A stretch of 64,000 nucleotides of DNA, taken from Alviniconcha marisindica (Eukaryota; Mollusca; Gastropoda; Provannidae). The translations under genes were made by a program, and so were the position numbers. Of the stretch, positions 26,801-39,368 are shown in pieces. The DNA lies in NCBI GenBank assembly GCA_018857735.1, contig JABMCL010002055.1, positions 1,288,501 to 1,352,500 of the forward strand, in the 5' to 3' direction. The notes under the pieces were generated by a model. The model did no database searches, was not told the origin of the DNA, and worked only from the letters and a program-made list of their open reading frames with translations. Each line of letters starts with the position of its first letter. Position 1 is the first letter of the stretch.

Positions 26801-29800
26801 GAAAGTGCCCCCCCCCCCCCCCCCCTGAAAAAAAACCAACCAAAAACACAAGCTAATAAATTTTCCACATTTGACAGCGTATGCAATCATAAATGCAGGG
26901 GGGGGGGGGGGGGGGGGGTCTCTCTCCATTCAGTGATTGCACACAGCCAGCATTGATAAGCTGACATGAGATGATCGAGAGTGGGGGGGGTCTTCACTCA
27001 GTGATCACAAGCCAGCATTGATAAGCTGACATGGATGATCAGAGTGTGTGGGGGGGGGGGGTCTTCACTCAGTGATCACAAGCCAGCATTGATAAGCTGA
27101 CATGTCGAAAATGTCGGTGTGTGGGGGGGGGGGGGGTCTCTCCACTCAGTGATGCACAAGCCAGCATTGATAAGCTGACATGATCAGAAAATGTGTGTGT
27201 GGTGGGGGGGGGGGGGGGGGGGGGTCTCCACTCAGTGATGCACAAGCCAGCATTGATAAGCTGACATGATCAGAGAAAGTGTGTGTGTGGGTGGGGGGGA
27301 GGGGGGGGGGGGGGTCTCCACTCAGTGATGCACAAGCCAGCATTGATAAGCTGACATGATCAGAGAAAGTGTGTGTGTGTGGGTGGGGGGGAGGGGGGGG
27401 GGGTCTCCACTCAGTGATGCACAAGCCAGCATTGATAAGCTGACATGATCAGAGAAAGTGTGGGTGGGGGGGAGGGGGGGTGTCCACTCAGTGATGCGCG
27501 AGCCAGCATTGATAAGCTGACATGAGATGATCAGAGAAAGTCTCTCCACTCAGTGATTCACATGCCAGCAAGTTGATAAGCTGACACAAATCGAACTGAG
27601 AAAGTGAATGAAGGGGGGGGGGGGGGGGTCTCTCCAGTCAGTGATTCACATGCCAGCAAGTTGATAAGCTGACACAAATCCAACTGAGAAAGTGAATGAA
27701 GGGGCTGGGGGGTCCTCTCCAGTCAGTGATTCACATGCCAGCAAGTTGATAAGCTGACACAAATCGAACTGAGAAAGTGAATGAAGGGGGGGGGGGGGGG
27801 GGGGGGGGTCTCTCAGTCATGATTCACATGCCAGCAAGTTGATAAGCTGACTCCAAATGAACTGAGAAAGTGAATGAATTGGGGGAGGGGGGAGGGGGGG
27901 GGGTCCTCTCCACTCAGTGATTCACATGCCAGCAAGTTGATGAGCTGACACAAAACAAACGGAGAAAGTGAGTGACTGGGATTGTTGTTGTTTCCCCATC
28001 CACTCAGTGACGCCCTGGAGGAGGAGCGTGAGAAGAACAACCACCTGGCCGACAAGCTGGAGATGCTGCGCAGGCAGCAGAGCAGTCTCGAGTCGGACGT
28101 GGGCCGCTCCGAAGCCATGAGGCGGGAGCGCGAGGGCGCTGACAGCAGATTCATCAAGGTGAACACGGGGACGCCTTGTCACGCCTCAGCGGATGATTTT
28201 TATTTTGCATTACGTAATGGTAACTAGGTTATTTCTAAATCAGTCATGTTTACTGTTGGGGTGTGGGGGGGAGCAAGTAAGTAACTTGGTGGTTTATGCC
28301 CAGCCAACCATTGCAGTTATATGAGGGCGAAGCATGGGGGGAAGGGGGGTAGATAAGATGGTTTGACAGTAGTGTAGGGTGGAACTATCATTGAGAAGAA
28401 AAAAAATCAACTGGGGATTGGGGTGGGGGGGGGGGGGGGGGAGAGATGGAGGAGAGATGAAAGTCAAAGTCTTCTCTGAGTGCTCGGACTTGGAAAATTG
28501 AGGATCGCCACTTTCAGTCTGGTTCTAACGGTGAGCAGTGGTAGGTATTCTGTGCTTGGTTTTCTCTCAGAAGTAACAGGACTCAGTACGCCTGGTCATC
28601 ATTATTACCAAAAAACGTTTCCCAATGATGCGCCCTGGAATCAGGGTGGCAGGTAAAAGGACGTGGTGCATCCGGTAACAGTTATCACCCAAAACGTTTC
28701 CCAGTGATACACACTGGAATCAGGGTGGCAGGTAAAAGGACATGGTGAATCTGGTAACAGTTATCACCCAAAACGTTTCCCAGTGATACACACTGGAACC
28801 AGGGTGGCAGCATTGCAGCTGTGTGTTTCACTTTCCCCCCCATGCAGGAGCTGCAGGCGGAACTGGCTGCGGAGCGTGAGCAGCTGCACCAGGCGGTGGA
28901 GGTGGCGGAGGAGGAACGGCGGCAGCGCAAGCAGCTGCAGGCGGAGGCTGAGAAAGAGCGCCAGCAGGCCGACGCCATCCATCAGGAGCTGGAGAAGCTG
29001 CGCCACCAGACCAAGAGAGTGATGGAGGCTGAGGCAGCAAAGCTCGCAGACTTGCAGAGGTAGGGGTTGGCCAGGTTGGGGTGGAACACTGCAGTCAGAC
29101 CAAGAGAGTGATGGAGGCTGAGGCAGCAAAGCTCGCAGACTTGCAGAGGTAGGGGTTGACTGGGTTGGGGTGCAGCACTGTGCCTTGTCACGTCTTGTTT
29201 TAGGATGTGGTCAGTCCAAGAGAGTGATAGAGGCTGAGGCAGCAAAGCTCGCAGACTTGCAGAGGTAAGGGTTGGCCGGATTGGGGTGCAACACTGGGGT
29301 CGGACCAAGAGAGTGATGGAGGCCGAGGCCGCAAAGCTTGCCGACTTGCAGAGGTAGGGGTTGACTGGGTTGGGGTGCGACACTGTGCCACATCTTGTCT
29401 TATGATGTGGTCAGACCAAGAGAGTGATGAATGGTGGAGGGCGAGGCTGTTGACTGGGTTGGGGTGCAGCACTGTGCCTTGTCATGTCTTGTCTTATGAT
29501 GTGGTCAGACCAAACACTGACTTGCAGGGGTAGGGGTTGACTGGGTTGGGGTGTGGCACTCTGCCTTGTCATGTCTTGTTTTATAGTGCGGTTGGACCAA
29601 GAGGGTGATGGAGGCTGAGGCCGCAAAGCTCGCTGACCTGCAGAGGTAAGGGTTGGCCGGGTTTGGGTGTGTTGCGTAACACTGTTGGCATGGCAGTGCA
29701 ATGTTTGGTGACTTGCAGAGGTGCGTGTCGGCAGGGGTGGGTCAGGTTGCACTGTGCTGTATGTTACGCCATGTTGTGTCATGTTTTGTAGTCATGCAGA

Positions 29801-29855
29801 TCAGTCCAAGAGGCTTATTGCCACATACATAGGCTTGTGATGCTGTGTGGGGGGT

Positions 29856-29886
<31 letters not shown>

Positions 29887-32507
29887 TGAGTGTGGAGTGT
29901 GTTTGTGTGGTGTGTGTGAGTGAGAGAGTGTGTGTGTGTGTGCGCGCGCACTTTCCATGCAGTATTCTGACACTGACCGACAGTCTGGCATGCTGCTGCT
30001 GCATCCACAGACATCTGAGTACCATGTACTGCATCCATGTGAGCTGTGTGCAGTTAGTCACTGGGCATTGCGGGCAGTGTGACTGACGGTCTTGCGCTGT
30101 TATGATGTGCTGTGCAGACTGGTGCAGCAGGAGCAGGAGAAGTTGCTGGAAGTGCAGCGCATGCTGGCGGAGAGGGACGCCACAATCCACCAGCAGTCCA
30201 GCCAGGCCCAGCAGCTGCAGGCCCAGGTAGGAAGAGTTTGTTAATGTCTGGCAGTGCTCAACGGGTTCAGTCCAGCTTCTCCATTTTGTGCCCCTATCTG
30301 TGTGCTGGCTGGCGCTGGTGGATTTCTTTCCGCAGACTTGTAGCTTCCGCTAGTTTGTTGTCTGCTTGTCGCTACCACTTGCTGGTCTCAGTTTACAGTT
30401 GCCACTCGCCATTTTTTGTTTACAGTTAACCCGTGCTGGTTTCTGTTTACACTTTGCCACAAGTTCGTTTCTGCTTACAGTTTCCACATGCAGAAACTGC
30501 TTTAGTTACCGCATGCTGGTTTCTGCTTACAGTTACCACAAGCTGGTTTCTGCTTACAGTTACCACAATCTGGTTTCTGCTTACAGTTACTGCTTGGTGG
30601 TTTCTGGTTATGGCTACCGCTTCTCCCACCCTTTACCCTCTCCCCTCTCCCAGGTGCAGTTTCCATAGAGCTTTTGAAACCATTCTCTCCCCCCCCCCTT
30701 TTTCCCAGCTGCAGTTCTTAAGACCCTTGTTGACCCTCTTCTCCCTGTTGTTTTGAGCTCACCAGCTACATTCTCCTGCATTCTCCCGTGCTGTCATCAA
30801 GTACAGTTCTTTGGAGCTTTCTAAGCGTGTTCCTCACCTCTTCCCAGGTGCTGAAGACACAGAGCAAGTGCAGTTCTGTGGCACTTTCTAACCATGTTCA
30901 GGGGTCGCGCTGCCTTCTAGAGATTTGCATCAGCTGACGCGAAACATTACATATTTTGCATCGATGACACGAAAAATGCGTACAACATAACCTGAAATTA
31001 ACACACATACAAAGCCCAAACTGATGATGGAGTAACCTGATTGTAGCTCACATGCTATAAAGTGAGCAGATGAAAATAATAAAAAGGTCTATTCGTGCAC
31101 AAAAAATGTGGAAACGTTTAGTAAATTTGCCGTTCACAAAAAGTTTGCATAGCTTGGAACATCGTACGCGGCATCATTTTCTGAGGATGAACTGCAGCAG
31201 ATGATGTCGGCAAACCCAGTTCTCATCTACCGCGGAATTCAGTAACGAGATGAAGTTGAAGTCGAGGCCTTCCACCATTTTCTCTCACTCATATTCGGGT
31301 GTCGACATGTGTTTTGTTTTCGGTTTCGTAGTCTTCTACCTTTGAGTAAATTCTCATACGCTAACAAACTAGGCATACTGGGTCATTCCAAATTCCAGTG
31401 TTTGGGATCGTGTCCTCTGTCAACTAACGGGAAAATATTACTGATCAGTTTGGCAAAATACGCAATTTCTTGCCAGTCCGATACGGAGGCCAATCTTCTT
31501 CCAGATCTATACGGGTTTGTTTGGGTTCGGTTTCAAATTAATCATTTTCGTTTTTCGGAAAAAGTATGCATATTTTATTCACAGACAGGGCGCTACCGAC
31601 TATAAGGCGCATGGATCAGATTTTAGGGGGAACAAGTATCACCGTAGCCTTATCTAGACCAAAAATTATGGTAGCCTACGCGTTTATTTCGTCTAGATTC
31701 CGCCCTTCATTGACTGGACTTGCACAGCTGAGATGACACTGAGTTTGCGGGTAGATCTAGTGTTGAGTGATGCAGCGGACACCAGTGAGCCGTAACTTGT
31801 TTAATCTGTGTTGTCATTTTGCGTACGGTGACGCAATGATGTGGCTAAAATGCATATGGCACTCAAAAAATGCAATATTTACGCAAAATTATGCAATGAG
31901 CGCAACCCCTGCATGTTCCTCGCCTCTCCCCAGGTGCTGCAGGCGCAGAGCAGGTGCAGTTCTTTGTTGCTTTCTAACCGTGTTCTTTCTAAGTGTGTTC
32001 CTCGCCTCTCCCCAGGTGCTGCATGCGCAGTTCTTTGTTGCTTTCTAACCGTGTTCTTTCTAAGTGTGTTCCTCACCTCTCCCCAGGTGCTGCAGGCGCA
32101 GAGCAGGTGCAGTTCTTTGTTGCCTTCTAACCGTGTTCTTTCTAAGTGTGTTCCTCACCTCTCCCCAGGTGCTGCATGCGCAGTTCTTTGTTGCTTTCTA
32201 ACCGTGTTCTTTCTAAGTGTGTTCCTCGCCTCTCCCCAGGTGCTGCAGGTGCAGAGCAGGTGCAGTTTGCTGGAGCAGCAGCTGGAGAGGGAGCGGCAGA
32301 AGGCTGAGAGCCTGGTGACGCTGATGGACAGTGAGCGCCAGCAGCAGGCGGCCCTGCAGGAGCAAGAGCAGGCTGTGGGCAAGCAGCTGCGGCAGGACCT
32401 CAGCCAGGCCAAGGTAGGCCTTAAACAGAGTGACTCTGGAGAGAGAAAAAGGAGACAAGAATGTCCTGCTCTCTTCATAAAGAGCCTATAGGGTGCATCA
32501 GTCCCCC

Positions 32508-32544
<37 letters not shown>

Positions 32545-33941
32545 CCCTGCCCCCCTCCCATCCCCCAGCCAAATCCAAGTTTTGGCTCGCAATGCTAAGC
32601 AGAGAGCAGTGGGGTTATCAGCAGACAGAGAAGCTGAAAATCATAAACCATTCTTTTTTAGGGTTTATGATTTTCAGTTCCTCTGTCTTATGGAGGAATA
32701 TAGTAACATGATTTAGTACAAATGCTTCTGATTCCCTGAGAAAGCACCAGAGGGTAAGAGTCTAGAACTCATTTCCTCCACAAAGACCTGTGGGTAAGAG
32801 ACTAGCACTCACTTCCCCCACAGAAACCTGTGGGTAAGAGACTAGAAGTCATTTTCGCCACAAAGAACTGGTGTCTGCCTGTGAGTAAGAGACTAGAACT
32901 CATTTTTCACAACAGGCCGAGGCTGGGGAAGCTCGTCGTCACCTGGAGCTGGAGAAATCTCGCAGCAACAGCCTGCGCCTCGAGTTGGAGCACGTGCAGT
33001 CGGAGCTGCGAGCGGTGACTCAGCACGCCGGAGCCACAGAGCGTCAGCTGGAGACGGAGCACAGCAGCACCTGGAACAAACTGCGAGTGGCTCAGCGGGA
33101 CAGGGATGAGTTTCAGGTCAAAGTGGTGAGCTCAGCTTTTGTTGCTGTTGTTATTGTTGTTTTTCCACTGAATGGTGGGGGGGGGGGGGGGGGTGGCAGT
33201 TAAAATGAAGGTGCAGAATTGTGATTGACATTCGCGTTTACTCTGACCTCGGCTTCTGCAGAACGGGCTGAGCTGGAGGTCCAAATAGAGGTCAAGTTTT
33301 CCAGGCATAGCCAGTCGCAACAATTAATGCCTTGCACTGGTGGTACTTTGTTTTGATGTAAATATTGCCACACGGTGGTGTATTCATGTAAATATTGTCA
33401 TGCAGTGGTTATTCATGTAAATATTGTCATGCAGTGGCGTATTCATATAAATATTGTCATGATGGTGGTGTAATGTCTCCCACCTTTCAGGCAGCAGCAG
33501 TGAGAGTTCAAGAGGTGGGGGACATGGAGATGCAAGAGAGTTCAAGAGGTGGGGGACACCGGGATGCTTGTCACTGGGAGGGGATGGGGAGGGGGGGGTC
33601 AGTGGTGAGAGTTCAAGAGGTGGGGGACAGCGGGATGCTTGTCACTGGGAGGGGATGGTGGGGGGGTGGGGGGGGGAGAGGGGAGGTCAGTGGGGAGAGT
33701 TCAAGAGGTGGGGGACAAGGGGATGCAGGTCACTGGGGGGACTCAGTGGTGTACTGGTGGTGTTGCAGCATGAGCTGGAACTGGAGCTGGACCGCCTGCA
33801 GGACCGGCTGCGCGACTTGGAGCTGGAACTGGACCGGTCACGTCAGCGAGAGCTGGAGGCTCGTCATGACGTGGAGCGCCACAAGCTCTACCCTTCTGCT
33901 AGTCCCCGCAGTGCTCCCACCACACCAGTACGTAGTTGTTG

Positions 33942-33989
<48 letters not shown>

Positions 33990-36900
33990 TGCTCTCTTGC
34001 TCTCTCTCTCTCTCAGGCTGTCGATACATGGTCAGTTTCAACTGCATATCAAGTGGGACAAATGCAGCCTGATAAGGTTGTACATGCACACTTTTCAGAA
34101 TGTTTCAGCAGCATTCAGTAGATCCTGCTCATCCATATGATTGAAACTGACCATATGTCAGCTGTTATAGTAGTCTGACCTTACCGAGTCAGATCATCCA
34201 ACCGTTTTTTTAGTCGATTCGCCCAGACTGTGGAGTCAGCTTGCTCACACCATTGTTTGATGTTTAAAGCACGTCTCTGTTGATCCAAAAAGGTTGAATC
34301 TTTCTGTCTGAAAGGTTGAAACGCCCAAATGCATTTGCAGTAGAAATGACTGAAAACTTTACAATAAAGTCAGTATGCCGCTTGGCGATTTACCTGCCAA
34401 AGTATGTGCAATCTTGCCTCTGCTAACAGCAAAAGTGGAGAATTTTCCACCCTTTGACCCACACAAAACACTGTGTCAATCTCTGCAATGAGTGGTATCC
34501 GTGTCTCGCATTTTTTCATCCAGCTTCACATGATGTGATGACAGTTTAAATGTTTTTTGAGCTGGCGGTTGGTAGGGTTGACCAGACTGGTGGCAGAAGT
34601 TGGTTTGGGAGTGGGTCAGATTGGCACTTTGACCAAAGTCTTCACTCAAAGGATTAGGTGACTTCACTCCGAATGGGGGCAAGTTGACAATCAGCTGTGT
34701 TGGTCTCTAGCCTGCCACCATTTTCATGGTCCTATGCAAGTGAGCTTCATCTCCAAACTGTTTTAGTTACTGCTGCAGGGAGAATTGGTACCGGCTTTGT
34801 TTTACCTCAGATCTGATGTCATTGCTCCTCTTAAAACAAAAACATTTATGTTCTCTCTTCTTTTTTTCTCTCACAGAGAGGTGCCACTGACGTCCAGCTG
34901 CAGTCACGACTGAACGCATTCTGCCAGCAGATACAAAGCGTAGGGCAGCGACTGCAAACCCTGACCATTAAACAGCGGGATCACAATGCCAGTGTTACCG
35001 ACAGTGGGGAAGGCGGTGAAGAAGCTGGCAAAGGGAGAGCAGCGATTGAGGCTCTCTTGGCAGAGTTGCAGGCCTTGCAGAAAAAGATGGCTGCTGGAGA
35101 ACAGGTAGGAGGAGTCAGTAACTTGGTGTTTTACGCCCAGCCAACAGTTACCGTTATGTATGGGCAATGAGGAGGTAGGAAGCAGAGTTAAACTTTTGTC
35201 TGATGGCAGGTTTTGGCCGGCTTGGAGAAGCTCAATCAGCATCCTTCGCTCTTCTTTTTAAAAGGACAGTATAGGGCCCATTGTTCTAGGTTTCTGCAAG
35301 AAGGTTTAGGTGATCAGAAGAGAGGAATGACACAGCTTAAAATTTGGGAATCCTTGCCACGGGCATGATCGTACTTAGTGACAAAGTTTGGGGGGGGAGG
35401 GGGGGGGGGTGCTGTGACTTGATGCTGATACTCAATGTAAGGGAATGTTGGATGCATTGTTTTTGGTTTGTTTTTCCTGTGTACTTTCTTTAATTGAGTG
35501 CTCCGTTTGGTTGGTGGTGATGCTGTTCTGGGGTTCTTGTTTCTCTGGGACTTGATAGAGCAATTTTTCGCCTCTGGTTTGGTTCGATTGTGTTGATCCT
35601 CTTTTTCTGACCGTGGTGGGGGCTGTTGTGGCTGACAGTTTGTGCATGTAATATCAGGCTGAGCCAGTGGCCTCGGCCCAGGAGACGGAGGAGCTCCAAA
35701 GCACCATCAGCCGGCTGCAGGAAGAGATGGAGGAACTGCAGGGCACCATCAGCCGACTGCGAGAAGAGAAGGAGGAGCTGCAGCATCAGCTGGCGCTCTT
35801 GGAGGATCGGAGTAACATCCGCACACCCCGCACTGCCAAGGTCAGCATCAGCTGGTCGGTGACTGGGTGAAATGGTTCTGCAGAGTGGAGCTGTCGCCAA
35901 GCTGTTGTGACCAGTACTTACTCCGTCAGGGTTAACACCTGAGTGAAATGGTTCTGCAGAGTAGAGTTGTTGCCAAGTTGTTGTGATTAGCACTTAATCC
36001 ATCAGTTTAATGCCTGGGTGAAATGGTTCTGCAGAGTGGAGTTGCTGCCAAGCTGTTGCGACTAGCTCATGCTCTGTCAGGGTTAACGCCTGGTGAATAT
36101 TGTCGGTACTTGTGCAGAAGTTGAAGCCATCGCCTATTTGAGATGTAATACAGTTTGTTTTGGGGTTTTAAGTGATAGAATATAAACAGGCAGTTTTTGG
36201 TGGTTAAAAAGTTTTGACAGTTTGTTTACATACAGTGTATGCTCCATCATTGTGGAAATATTCCTCCCGTGCATTTCTGATAGGGAAAATTATTGAAACT
36301 GAAGTAAATTTATGATTGGAATCTGAATCCTAACAATATTTCTTTCAGGTACAGGAAGGAATGCCTCAGTACGTATCTGATGCGACAACCTCGGATGACG
36401 AATTCATTTATGAGCGCACAGTATGGGCCAGTGAGCGACTCAGCCTGCAGATGGCTCTGGATTCAGCCGAGCATGAGATTGACCGGCTGAAGAAGGAACT
36501 GCGTTCATTCCGAGGCCGCTTCAACTCCGAGGGCTTCATGGTGGATGCTGACAGAGACAAGGTAAGGGTGTTGACGTGGAGTTTGTCTTCATCTTCATCT
36601 GTGGAGCTGTTTCTTCTGTCCCCAACTTTGCTGGGTCATAATACAGTGCATGGCGGAACCTCAACTTGATCACCTCCCTAATATTAGTGGAGCATCTCTT
36701 CTAGAACTGCCCTTTGACAAGCAGCAAGTCGTGTAAAAAAAAGAAGAAGAAAAAAATAGAGACAAAAGATGAGAGGGTTTTTATTTTAACTGCATTCATG
36801 ATGATTTGGCATCAGAAAGGTGGTATGTGTAGGTGGCAATTCTCACATCAGGGTGGTCTACATGTGATCATGATGAGTGCAGCATCAGAAAGGTGGTATG

Positions 36901-38482
36901 TGTACATGGCAATTCTCTCATTAGGGTGGTCTACATGTGATCATGGTGAGTGCAGCATCAGAAAGGTGGTGTGTGTAGATGGTAAATCTCTCATCAGGGT
37001 GGTCTTTTCAATGACATCACACTTCTGATTCAAGTTGGGTCAAGATTGCTGATGACTGTAAATGTGGCAACATGTGTCCAACCTGATCTGAACCAGGCAC
37101 CAGCCTGGCTCGGCTTATAGCGTGAATGGCTCCATTGTATACCATAGCAGAGACTGAGGTCATACAACCCAATCAGAAACACTTAAAAACCCAGAAAAGT
37201 GGATGTGGTCTCCAACTACAGTCATTGTGTATTCAGAGGAACTGTAGTCATTGTGTATTCAGCGGAACTGTAGTCATTGTGTATTCAGCGGAACTATAGT
37301 CATTGTGTATTCAGAGGAACTATAGTCATTGTGTATTCAGAGGACAGTCATTGTGTATTCAGAGGAACTACAGTCATTGTGTATTCAGAGGTCTCCGCAC
37401 TCCTCTCTCTTTCAGATGCAGCGGCTGTATGGGAAGTACCTGCGAGCAGAGAGTTTCCGCAAGGCGCTGGTGTACCAGAAGAAGTATCTGCTGCTGCTGC
37501 TGGGGGGCTACCAGGACTCGGAGCAGGAGACCCTCGCCATCATTGCCACCATGGGGGGACAGCCCTCCTCCACGTTTGAGCTGGCTCGCCGACGTCGGCA
37601 CCGCAGACTCTACACCATGTTCCGCAGTGCTGCCCGTATGGTGGTGGCCATTTTCAGGTGAGAATGTCAGAGCTCAGAGAATGTTGGAGCTCTTCTTTCT
37701 TTCTTATAATAATAATGTACATTTATCATGCGCTCATCAACGCCCTGAGCGCTCACATGATACATATTAACCTAAATATGATATTCTATACGCATGTAGA
37801 GCATAGTCCTACCAAAACAATTTACATAAAGTATTATAAAAAACAAACAAACAAAAAACGCACTACAAACACACACACACACACTGACTGCAGCAGAAAC
37901 TGGGTACGGATATTAGTTAGGATGGAAATTCTGTGAGAAGAGGAAGGTTTTCAGTTTGGCTTTAAAAGATGACAGGGTTGAGCAGTGTCTAAGGTCTTGT
38001 GGGAGTGAATTCCAAATGTGGTGTCCAAAGCAAGAGAACCGGTCAGCTGGTTTTCTGTATACTTTTCTTTTTTTCATGGGGAGGGAGTAGAGACATTTAA
38101 AAAAAAAAAAATGTCGTTCTTGGGGCATCTCTTGTTTTCATTGAGTTACTGTCAGTATACTTGCCTCTGTTCTGATTGAGGCATGAGTGTAATCTCAACC
38201 AAAACAGGATTGTTTTATCTCTTCCCCCCCCCCCCCCCACCCCCACCCCTCACCCTTTTCTCTCTCCTTTTGTGGTTTATGTACACAGTGAATGAGGGCA
38301 TTCAAAGATCCTTTCGAAGGTGTTCTGTTGAAGTGGATGGTGTACAGAAGTGGTTCCGAGTTGCTGATAGAAAGGTGTGTGTGTGTGTAAAACAGGATGA
38401 AGTACCTGGTGCGCAAGTGGAGGCGAGCCACGCGTGTGGGATCTCCTGTGGTCAGTGGCAGAGTCGGCCAGCACTATGGTAG

Positions 38483-38523
<41 letters not shown>

Positions 38524-38595
38524 GTGTGGTGTGGTGTATGCGTGTGTGTGTGTGTGTGCGTGTGTATGAGTGTATGTGTGTGTGTGTGCTTATGC

Positions 38596-38628
<33 letters not shown>

Positions 38629-39307
38629 CATGCTTTTCTTTTTCTGTCTTCTGGGGTAGGTGGGGGGGTGGGGGGATCACCTCAGTCACTTTTGTGGGAT
38701 CTTATGTAGATGCTTTGAACACTTTTTCTTGTCTCTTAACATGGATTTAGTGTACCATTGTTATTTTTATTTGGATCCATTTTACTTTTTTTTCTCCATC
38801 TGTCCCTTTTTTTTCCCCCTTCTCTTGTTTGCTGTTAAGACACATTTGACCATTTTGTCACCTGTGCAATTGAATGTGTGTCTCATGCAGATGTGTGTAA
38901 CAGTTTGCGTTCCTTGTAATTGTAATGTAACATTCCATTTCACACTTTGAGTCAAATTTGCCTTTGCCTGCGTTTGACGTTTTCATAGGCTTTCAGTAAG
39001 ATTCACGTTGGCGTACGTTTGAAATTTTGGTAGGCCTTCGATAAGATTCCACATTGCCTACATTTGAGATTTTGGTCTTTTTTCAGTATTATTCTCCTTT
39101 GCTCATGTTTGAGATCTTGTTAGGCCTTCAATAAAATTCACCTTTGCATACATTTGACATTTGGGTAGGCTTTGCCTGCTTTGGACGTTTTTGGTGTGTT
39201 TTCAGTATTCCTACCATACCAGGGGATACTTTGTGTAGGTGGTTCAGGGTTCTGTTGTCTGACTCCACTGTGATGCAAGTTACATCAGTGAAGTGTTAAT
39301 AACTCCC

Positions 39308-39368
<61 letters not shown>

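Noticed and set aside
30425..30610. CTGCTTACAG repeats as exon acceptors
   Set aside because: They look like acceptors, but no exon with a matching start or open frame follows.
38183..38482. Frame with [16 protein letters not shown] upstream of exon 28
   Set aside because: It reads exon 28 out of phase with the PACT domain and has no exon structure of its own.
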